Below are positions 57,041 through 64,000 of a DNA stretch of 64,000 bases, piece by piece. Position 1 is the stretch's first letter. Every line of letters begins with the position of its first letter. Both the position numbers and the translations under genes were made by a program. Source of the DNA: Novosphingobium profundi (GTDB lineage Bacteria; Pseudomonadota; Alphaproteobacteria; Sphingomonadales; Sphingomonadaceae); assembly GCF_018491765.1 (NCBI RefSeq), contig NZ_JABWCU010000004.1:62001-126000 (forward strand). Direction: 5' to 3'. Below the pieces are notes generated by a model, which was not told the origin of the DNA, did not search any database, and worked only from the letters and a program-made list of their open reading frames with translations.

Positions 57041-57954
57041 GCGAGGATCCGACCGTTCGCCGCAGCGACACCGGCTTCGACCGGGTGCTCGCCTTTTCCC
57101 TGCCCGCACGCCATGCCCGCGGGCGTGTCGTGCGGCTGGGACCGGTGCTCGAGACCGTTCTTTCCGCGCATTCCTATCCTCCCGTCGTCAAGCATCTGCT
57201 GGCCGAGGCGCTGGTGATGACCGCGCTGATGGGCTCGCTCCTCAAGGAGGAGGGCGCGCAACTCACCATCCAGGCGCAGGCCGAGGGTGGCCTCGTCGAC
57301 ATGATGGTGTGCGACTACCGCGACGGTGAAGTGCGCGGCTACGTGCATTTCGAAGCCGAGAAGCTTGCCGCCTTCGCGGATGAGGACGTGCAGCTCGACT
57401 TGCCAGCGCTGTTCGGGACGGGTTATCTCGCGATTACCTTCGACCTCGCGGCGACGAACAAGCGTTACCAGGGTGTCGTTCCGCTCGAGGGTGCCTCGCT
57501 CGCCGATGCCTGCGAGGCCTATTTCGCGCAGTCCGAACAGGTGCCCACTCTGCTACGCATTTCGGTGCGCTCCAACGGCGATCGCTGCATGGCGGGCGGC
57601 CTCCTGGTCCAGTTCCTCCCCGATGGCGAGGAAGGCCAGGCCCGGCTCCACGCGCAGGAAGATCATCCCGACTGGGAGCACATCGCCGTTCTCGCGGGAA
57701 GTGTGCAGCGCGAGGAACTGCTCGATCCGGTGCTGGCGCTTGAGGAATTGCTCTGGCGCCTGTTCCACGAAGAGGATGAAGTCCGGGTGGAGCCGTTGAT
57801 GCTGCTCCAGCGCGGCTGCCGATGCACAATCGAACACTACCAGGGCATTCTTTCGCGCTTCCCGGAGGACCAACTGGCCGATCTGCGCGAAGGTGACGGA
57901 ATGATTCCGGTCGATTGCGCTTTCTGCTCCAAGATTCTGCGCATTCCCATCTGA
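57037..57954 (+). CDS. hslO: Redox-regulated chaperone Hsp33
   Basis: A 305-aa holdase activated by oxidation. The C-terminal zinc centre CRC...CAFC (C-x-C and C-x2-C) is present, so the redox switch is intact. The start is the GTG at 57037 that overlaps the argF stop; the N-terminus [20 protein letters not shown] fits. Arginine genes followed by hslO is a common alphaproteobacterial order; its meaning is unclear. Confidence 0.94.
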   Translation: MSEDPTVRRSDTGFDRVLAFSLPARHARGRVVRLGPVLETVLSAHSYPPVVKHLLAEALVMTALMGSLLKEEGAQLTIQAQAEGGLVDMMVCDYRDGEVRGYVHFEAEKLAAFADEDVQLDLPALFGTGYLAITFDLAATNKRYQGVVPLEGASLADACEAYFAQSEQVPTLLRISVRSNGDRCMAGGLLVQFLPDGEEGQARLHAQEDHPDWEHIAVLAGSVQREELLDPVLALEELLWRLFHEEDEVRVEPLMLLQRGCRCTIEHYQGILSRFPEDQLADLREGDGMIPVDCAFCSKILRIPI

Positions 57955-58087
57955 TCGAGGGCCGTTTCGGTCACTCCTGGGTGGGGGCGCCCCGATGCCA
58001 CTTGGGCCTATTGCCTTGAAATCGGGTGTTTCGCGCCCGATATGGCGAAGCATTGGTGACGACAGCACGGCGTGAGAAGCATTTAAG

Positions 58088-58495
58088 ATGATATCGGCGA
58101 AGGGCTTTCTGGCGGTAGCAGCCTGCGTGGCGGGCGCCGTGGCCGTGCCGGCAATCGGGCAAGCGGGCCGCCTCGCGATGCTCGACACGCTTGAGCCGGG
58201 CAGTTGGGCCTTGCGGCTGCGCGGTGCAGGTTCGGGCGAGGATCGCGTCTGCGTGCGTTCGGGGCGCGAACTGATCCAGTTGCGTCACCCCGGCGAGGAC
58301 TGTCGGCAGGTCGTCGTTGCCGACCGTCCGGGCGAAGTCACCGTCCAGTACACCTGCCCCGGGCGAGGCTATGGCCGCACCACGATCCGGCGCGAAACCG
58401 ATGGCCTGATCCAGCTCGACAGCCAGGGCATTCGCGCCGGTCATCCCTTCGCCTTTGCGGCCGAGGGGCGCCGGGTAGGCGCCTGCGCGCCGTGA
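58088..58495 (+). CDS. Small exported protein, DUF3617-like
   Basis: A 135-aa protein with a Sec signal (GFLAVAACVAGAVAVPAIGQ). The mature part (MLDTLEPGSWALRLRG, then RVCVRSGRELIQLRHPGEDC, TVQYTCPGRGYG and VGACAP) has the Gly-Trp start and paired Cys typical of DUF3617-type periplasmic proteins. The assignment is by resemblance. It is between hslO and queC, both on the same strand. Confidence 0.75.
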   Translation: MISAKGFLAVAACVAGAVAVPAIGQAGRLAMLDTLEPGSWALRLRGAGSGEDRVCVRSGRELIQLRHPGEDCRQVVVADRPGEVTVQYTCPGRGYGRTTIRRETDGLIQLDSQGIRAGHPFAFAAEGRRVGACAP

Positions 58496-58566
58496 TCCGG
58501 ATCCGGGCGGGGGCCCGGCTTTGCAGGCGCCTTGCACGGTTCGCCATTCGCGCCTAGCGAGAAACC

Positions 58567-59262
58567 ATGACGAGAACTGGACCGGAATCGACCAAGGACG
58601 CCGTCGTGCTGCTTTCCGGCGGCCTCGATTCGATGGTGTCGGCGGCCCTCGCGCGTGAGCAGGGCTATCGCGTCAACGCGCTGACGATCGACTACAATCA
58701 GCGTCATCGCCGCGAGATCGAGGCGGCCGGCGCGATTGCGCGGCATCTGGGCGCGGCGCGCCACGTCGTGTTGCCGCTCGACTTGCGCCAATTCGGGGGA
58801 TCGGCGCTGACCGATGACATCGCCGTGCCCAAGGAGGGCGTTGGCGAGGACATACCGGTCACCTACGTGCCCGCACGTAATCTCGTCTTCCTGTCGCTCA
58901 CGCTGGCCTGGGCCGAGGCCATTGGTGCCTGCGATATCTTCATTGGCGTCAACGCGCTGGACTATTCGGGCTATCCCGATTGCCGTCCCGAATTCATCTC
59001 GGCCTTCGAGAACATTGCCGACCTCGCGACGAAGGCGGGGGCTGAAGGCCAGCCGTTCCGCATCCATGCGCCGCTGCAGTTCCTGGGTAAGGCGGACATC
59101 GCGCGCGAGTGCATCCGGCTCGGGCTCGAGCCTGCGATGAGCTGGTCGTGCTACGATCCGCTTGCCGATGGCCGGGCCTGCGGCGAATGCGACAGCTGCC
59201 GCCTGCGCAAGGGCGGATTCGAGCAGGCTGGCCTGCTGGACGCGACGCACTACGCCGCCTGA
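58567..59262 (+). CDS. queC: 7-cyano-7-deazaguanine synthase
   Basis: A 231-aa ATP-dependent enzyme that makes preQ0 in queuosine synthesis. The N-type ATP-pyrophosphatase loop VLLSGGLDS and the C-terminal zinc Cys cluster (CYDPL...ACGECDSCRLRK) are intact, as is YVPARNLVFLSLTLAWAE. No queD, queE or preQ1 riboswitch is next to it. Confidence 0.96.
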   Translation: MTRTGPESTKDAVVLLSGGLDSMVSAALAREQGYRVNALTIDYNQRHRREIEAAGAIARHLGAARHVVLPLDLRQFGGSALTDDIAVPKEGVGEDIPVTYVPARNLVFLSLTLAWAEAIGACDIFIGVNALDYSGYPDCRPEFISAFENIADLATKAGAEGQPFRIHAPLQFLGKADIARECIRLGLEPAMSWSCYDPLADGRACGECDSCRLRKGGFEQAGLLDATHYAA

Positions 59263-59401
59263 CGGCAATCACCGCAACTCTTTGGCTATGAGACCAGGCA
59301 AATGGCGCGCCCCCGCGCGCGCCGTTCGCTCCCGCGCGCGCACTGCAGCGTGGTAAGCTCTTGTTCGCGCCCCTGCGAACCACTGCGCGTCCGATGCAGG
59401 C

Positions 59402-59434
59402 AAAAGAAAAGGGGCCCGGATTGCTCCGAGCCCC
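59402..59434 (-). terminator. Terminator of the ompA-family gene
   Basis: On the minus strand GGGGCTCGGA pairs with TCCGGGCCCC (one mismatch) around GCAA, followed by TTTTCTTTTG, 25 bases after the stop of the porin gene. Confidence 0.75.
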
Positions 59435-59458
59435 CAATCTTTACCGTTGCCGGTCAGC

Positions 59459-60538
<1,080 letters not shown>

Positions 60539-60729
60539 ACGTTTCCCCTACTAATAGAGATTTGGAGCCACCGAGTGGGAAGAGTCTCTAACCCTTCAAC
60601 ATTCTGCGCGCAAGCGCACATTACGGACCAGTGTTGCAAGAATGTCGCGCTAGGGCAGGCTGCAGATCGCGCAGAACGATGATGCGATGAACTCGTCATT
60701 GCCCCTGAACCCTTACCCTTGGTTGCCCA

Positions 60730-61188
60730 TCAAGCCTCGGGCAGAATGCCCAGGGCCTGCAAGGCCGAGACCATTTGCGTGACAGCGGCCCTTGCCTGAC
60801 TGTCAACCACCGTTCCTCCGTTTGGTTCCTGAACTATTTGCGCTTTTTTCCAGGAGCCGACAAAAAACAACTCCTGCCCGGCCGAAAGATCGAAGATGCG
60901 CAAGCCATCGCGCGGGAGCAGGAACAACCACTGACCGGCCTGCCGGCAGGCCAGCCGACCGTCCTGATTTTCCCAGTCTCCGGTCGCCCCGGTATCCACG
61001 AGCCAGTTTTTTCCGTCCTCGGGCGAAAGCGGAGGTGCGGCAGCGACACTCTCGATGGTGCAATGAAGCAGCGCATCGGTACGGCAGTGGGCTTCGTTGA
61101 CGAAAATCTCCTTCTGCGCCTGCCCCTGGAACAGCAGGGGGAGGCCGAAGCGGGGGCTGGCGGTGTCAAAAGTGACCGAGTCTGTCAT
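60730..61188 (-). CDS. DUF2793-domain protein next to a GTA tail cluster
   Basis: A 152-aa protein of the DUF2793 type. Visible marks are RFGLPLLFQGQAQKEIFVNE at the N-terminus, typical of this family in phage and GTA tail regions. The start at 61188 gives MTDSVTFDTASP; it lies 60 bases after the host-specificity gene on the same strand. The family is mostly found near tail or fiber genes, so a role as a tail accessory is likely but not shown. Confidence 0.82.
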   Translation of the reverse strand: MTDSVTFDTASPRFGLPLLFQGQAQKEIFVNEAHCRTDALLHCTIESVAAAPPLSPEDGKNWLVDTGATGDWENQDGRLACRQAGQWLFLLPRDGLRIFDLSAGQELFFVGSWKKAQIVQEPNGGTVVDSQARAAVTQMVSALQALGILPEA

Positions 61189-61248
61189 GATCGTGGTCCT
61201 TCGCGGGTAAAGCGGAAAGCGAGGAAAGGGGGGCAACGCCCTGGGGCG

Positions 61249-63441
61249 TCAGGGCAGGGAGCAAAGCGTGAGAATGGGGGAAAGGGCATGTGTCCCGATC
61301 TGGCGAACAGCCAGCGTGACCGGCTCGGCCCCGGCTGCGAGCGCGGCAAGCGCCGCGGCGTCCAGTTCGACTTGGGGAACCTGTGTGGTCCAACTGCGGA
61401 TCGGATGTTCGGGATCACCTGCGGTCACGAGATAGCCTTCGCTTTCCTCGACGAGCGGGGCGTCGATGCCATCGACCCAATGCCAGGCACCGCGCGCCCG
61501 GCGGGTCCAGCTCAGACGCATCGAACCATCCGTGCTCCAGGCAAGACGGGGGTGGACCGGGGCGAGCGGGCGCCGGGTCAGCCCGTCGAGCCGGATGGGC
61601 GAGCGTACCGGCTCGCTATCGCCGCGTCCGATGGCAACGATCTCGCGGGAATTGGCGGTGCCAAGGATTGCGGCGTCGAGGCTGCGGATGCTGGCATCGA
61701 GGAGCACGAAGGGTTCGCCCGCAAGGTGCGTCGAGAGTCCTGCCTCGGTCCCGGCCCGGGCCCGCCACAGGCCCTCCAGTCTCCAGGTGCCTTCAGCGAG
61801 CGGGGTTGCCTGCGCGAACTGTAGCAGTTCCTCGCCGACGAGCGCCAGGTTGGCGCCATCGGCGAGCGCAGACGTGGAAGCCGAACTCAGAGCCATCGTC
61901 GGGTCGAGCAGGGTGACGATGAGCACCGAGGCGCGATCGAGGAGGTGGGGGCTGGCGAACGCGAGCGCGTTCTGGGCTGTCCCCATGGTCGCACGCTGGC
62001 GTCCACTCGGCCCGAGCGGATGCCATTCCCCGTCGCCGCGATCGGCATAGAGCGCGGCCCCCGACCAGCCCGCTGCCGAGGAGGAGACCGCGACGCAAGG
62101 CAGTGGAGAGTCGGCAAGGCCATGGGCGCTGTCGAGCGGGCGCTCGAACGCGACGATCACGGTTTCACCCGCCTGCGCGTCGAGCGCGGGGTTGATCCTG
62201 CCTGCAGTGCCCGTGACTTGGCTGACGTTTCCGGTAGCGGCGGGCATGGCCCGCTCGAGTTCGATCTCGACGCCCGCCTCGCACCATTCCCAGGCGCACA
62301 CCCGCCAGTGCCCCGTCTCGCCAGGCAGGGTTACGAGGGATCCCGGGGCTATCGCGGGATCGAGTTCGCTCGTGCGCCAGGAAATCGTGTCGCGTGACCA
62401 GTCGCCGCGATGGCTGGCCTTGTGGATCAGGCGCGCGGCACTGGCCGAATCGAGTGCGGCGGGCAGCTCGAGCACGCCGGGCGTGCCTGGGGCGACCGGT
62501 CCGGTGGCGCGCTGCACCGAAGGCAGGTAGTCGCGATCGCGATCGTAGTAGCGCACCAGCGCGAGCGGGTTGGAGGAAGGCGGTCGACGGTGCCGGACGA
62601 ATCCGCGCTGCGCTCCGAACCCGTCGGCATCGTTGGGAAGCGTCGGCTCCCCGAGGGGGCGGGGTTCGCGGTCCAGGTCCTCGCGCCGGATCACCAGAGT
62701 CTCGCTTGCGGCGTCGACGTCGAGGGGAACGACGGCGTCGATGGCCTGCAGCGCCTCGAGGACAGGCCCCTCGCACGTGTACCCGCGAATGCCTTCCAGA
62801 TGCGCATCGGCTTCGAGGTCTTGGAGGGCGTCCTCGAGAATGTCCCGTAGCGCGAAGTCGTCGTCGGCGAGAACCTCGAACGTCAGCGAGGGGATGCGGT
62901 TGTAGAAGTCCGCAAGGTCGAGCCCTTCGAACACGGCGTAGGCGAGACCGCGATGGGCGGGGCACATCGCAGGACTTTCGGCCGCGACGAGCAACGGGTC
63001 GGCAGGCTGGTCGCCGTGTCCGGTGTGGATTCGCAGCTCGCCGGCGGTCTTGAGCAGGCCATCCTCGCCCCGCAGCAGCTTGCCGTCGGCCCAGATCCGG
63101 CCGACGGCGCGGATCGGCCGGCTGGACAGCGCCACGGCGAAGTTGGCGCTATAGCTGTAGGACGTGAGCGAGGGGGAGCCCTTGCCGGTCCCTTGCGTCT
63201 CGCTGTGTTCGACCAGTTCGGTGGCCCAGATAACCGTTCCGCCCACGCGCATGGTGCCGTAGTGGCGTGCGATGACCTGCCCATAGGTCGAGGACGTTGC
63301 ATCGAGTTCCCTGAGGCGAGGGCCCTTGCGCGTGCCGCCGAACAAGGCCGTGTCGACCTGTCGCCCGACGAGCGAGCCGATGGCGCCCCCGACAGGACCG
63401 CCGAGCGCCGTACCGACGGCGCTGAACACGAGAGTTGCCAT
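61249..63441 (-). CDS. GTA/phage baseplate host-specificity protein (gp15-like)
   Basis: A 730-aa tail-tip protein. It starts with the Gly-rich hydrophobic MATLVFSAVGTALGGPVGGA and continues through DTALFGGTRKGPRLRELDAT and TSSTYGQVIARHYGTMRVGGTVIW, the pattern of RcGTA gp15 and related tail proteins. RcGTA gp15 is about 1300 aa with an inserted TIM-barrel domain; this one is shorter and lacks it, as far as I can see. It is followed by a DUF2793 gene and preceded by the gp14-like peptidase. Confidence 0.85.
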   Translation of the reverse strand: MATLVFSAVGTALGGPVGGAIGSLVGRQVDTALFGGTRKGPRLRELDATSSTYGQVIARHYGTMRVGGTVIWATELVEHSETQGTGKGSPSLTSYSYSANFAVALSSRPIRAVGRIWADGKLLRGEDGLLKTAGELRIHTGHGDQPADPLLVAAESPAMCPAHRGLAYAVFEGLDLADFYNRIPSLTFEVLADDDFALRDILEDALQDLEADAHLEGIRGYTCEGPVLEALQAIDAVVPLDVDAASETLVIRREDLDREPRPLGEPTLPNDADGFGAQRGFVRHRRPPSSNPLALVRYYDRDRDYLPSVQRATGPVAPGTPGVLELPAALDSASAARLIHKASHRGDWSRDTISWRTSELDPAIAPGSLVTLPGETGHWRVCAWEWCEAGVEIELERAMPAATGNVSQVTGTAGRINPALDAQAGETVIVAFERPLDSAHGLADSPLPCVAVSSSAAGWSGAALYADRGDGEWHPLGPSGRQRATMGTAQNALAFASPHLLDRASVLIVTLLDPTMALSSASTSALADGANLALVGEELLQFAQATPLAEGTWRLEGLWRARAGTEAGLSTHLAGEPFVLLDASIRSLDAAILGTANSREIVAIGRGDSEPVRSPIRLDGLTRRPLAPVHPRLAWSTDGSMRLSWTRRARGAWHWVDGIDAPLVEESEGYLVTAGDPEHPIRSWTTQVPQVELDAAALAALAAGAEPVTLAVRQIGTHALSPILTLCSLP

Positions 63442-63462
63442 GAAGTGATCGCTCCGGGATGA

Positions 63463-63885
63463 TCAGGAAGGGGGAAGGCGCCAGCGCTCGAGGCTGCGCC
63501 AGGACGAAGGCAGGGGGGCCTCGACCACGCGGCGCAGGCCGGCGTGGGCGTGGATCGCGTCGCGGGCCCGGCCGGTCAGGATCGCGGCGTGAAACTGGCC
63601 GGGGGAAACCCGCAGCAGTTCGATGTCTCCGGCGGCCTCGCGACCGTCGGCCCGCACCAGCCCGGCGGGGGCGAGGTAGGCTTCGTCCTCGAGGGGATGG
63701 CTGGAGCGCAATTCATATCTGCCGGGCAGGACAATGCCATGCCCGCAGCGCGCCAGTGCGGCGGCGATCAGGCCGAGGCAGTCCAACCCGGTCGAGGGAT
63801 CGCGGCCGTGCAGGCGGTAGCGCGTGCCGAGAAGCGCGCGGGCCGCGGCAACGAGGTCTGCGCCGGTGACGGGCGGGGCGACCAT
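63463..63885 (-). CDS. NlpC/P60-type peptidase of a GTA/phage tail (gp14-like)
   Basis: A 140-aa papain-like peptidase. The catalytic Cys is in GLDCLGLIAAAL and the His in FHAAILTG, the NlpC/P60 pattern. In RcGTA and tail phages the gp14-like enzyme lies between DUF2163 and gp15, exactly as here, and is thought to cut the cell wall during DNA entry. Its ATG overlaps the upstream stop as TGATG. Confidence 0.88.
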   Translation of the reverse strand: MVAPPVTGADLVAAARALLGTRYRLHGRDPSTGLDCLGLIAAALARCGHGIVLPGRYELRSSHPLEDEAYLAPAGLVRADGREAAGDIELLRVSPGQFHAAILTGRARDAIHAHAGLRRVVEAPLPSSWRSLERWRLPPS

Positions 63886-64000
63886 CACGAGGTGGAGGGG
63901 TAGCGGATCAGAAGGTCGTTGCCCGGCAGGAACGGCTCGCCCTGGAAGTTGACCGCATTGGCAAAGCGCTCTGCGCAAGTCCCGATCGTGCGGTCGCAGC
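63885..64000 (-). CDS. DUF2163 GTA tail protein, C-terminal end (5' part outside window)
   Basis: Only the last 38 codons are visible. They read CDRTIGTCAERFANAVNF and then QGEPFLPGNDLL before the stop, the usual C-terminus of DUF2163 (RcGTA gp13) proteins. The stop overlaps the gp14-like start. The rest of the GTA cluster, if complete, continues past 64000. Confidence 0.8.
   Translation of the reverse strand, partial: CDRTIGTCAERFANAVNFQGEPFLPGNDLLIRYPSTS

Noticed and set aside
58496..58566. preQ1 riboswitch before queC
   Set aside because: The 71-base gap is GC-rich, with no A-rich tail or H-type pseudoknot pattern, and the next gene is a preQ0-making enzyme already preceded by another gene on the same strand.

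Overview
The window is GC-rich chromosomal DNA from an alphaproteobacterium. The best fit is the Sphingomonadales, for example a Novosphingobium-like organism; this is inferred from gene content and protein style, not from a marker search. Pointers are the division-site ATPase MipZ next to panC, a bc1 operon (petABC), a gene transfer agent (GTA) tail module, a tonB-exbB-exbD-exbD cluster, a CtrA-type TTAA-N7-TTAA motif and an argD-argF-hslO operon. Almost everything is core or house-keeping DNA. I see no transposase, CRISPR array or prophage integrase; the only phage-derived part is the GTA tail at the right end.

Layout. 1-10 kb: prfA (3' end cut by the window edge) and hisS, an M61 peptidase, ppa, a stand-alone WYL protein, gabD, a small GNAT, an L-threonine aldolase family enzyme, an EamA exporter and a convergently overlapping SDR enzyme. 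10-17.5 kb: pepN-pgeF, a structured leader with a perfect FNR/FixK-like palindrome, petABC and apt. 17.6-25 kb: tRNA-Gly(TCC), a TetR regulator, a response regulator/kinase/secreted-protein operon with stop-start overlaps, panC, and a divergent mipZ/J-domain/phosphohexomutase operon. 25-31.5 kb: an Lhr-like helicase, the tonB-exbB-exbD-exbD operon with three tandem hairpins between exbB and exbD, and an unknown secreted protein. 31.6-41 kb: hom, glpX, prs, hisN, a gamma-glutamylcyclotransferase-like protein, a secreted TPR-CHAT protein and two unknown or regulatory genes. 41-50 kb: rpmI-rplT, an AraC-type regulator, pheST, a sugar epimerase, an SDR, prfC and an EEP-family enzyme. 50-54 kb: glnK-amtB plus a second P-II gene, with a GG-N10-GC sigma-54 promoter candidate. 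54-60.5 kb: a two-domain cold-shock protein with a Gly/Arg/Phe-rich tail, argD-argF-hslO, queC and an OmpA-family porin. 60.7-64 kb: the distal end of a GTA-like tail cluster (DUF2163, NlpC/P60, baseplate/host-specificity protein) and a DUF2793 protein.

Genes that work together: petABC encodes the respiratory bc1 complex; TonB/ExbB/ExbD energise outer-membrane uptake; GlnK/AmtB with the second P-II sense nitrogen and take up ammonium; ArgD/ArgF act in arginine synthesis; MipZ links division placement to the chromosome and is translationally coupled to a membrane J-domain protein. I did not find a clearly new multi-gene system. The observations I would follow up are the coupled MipZ/J-domain pair, the exported CHAT protein, the structured exbB-exbD junction, the petABC leader and the FG/RG-rich cold-shock protein.
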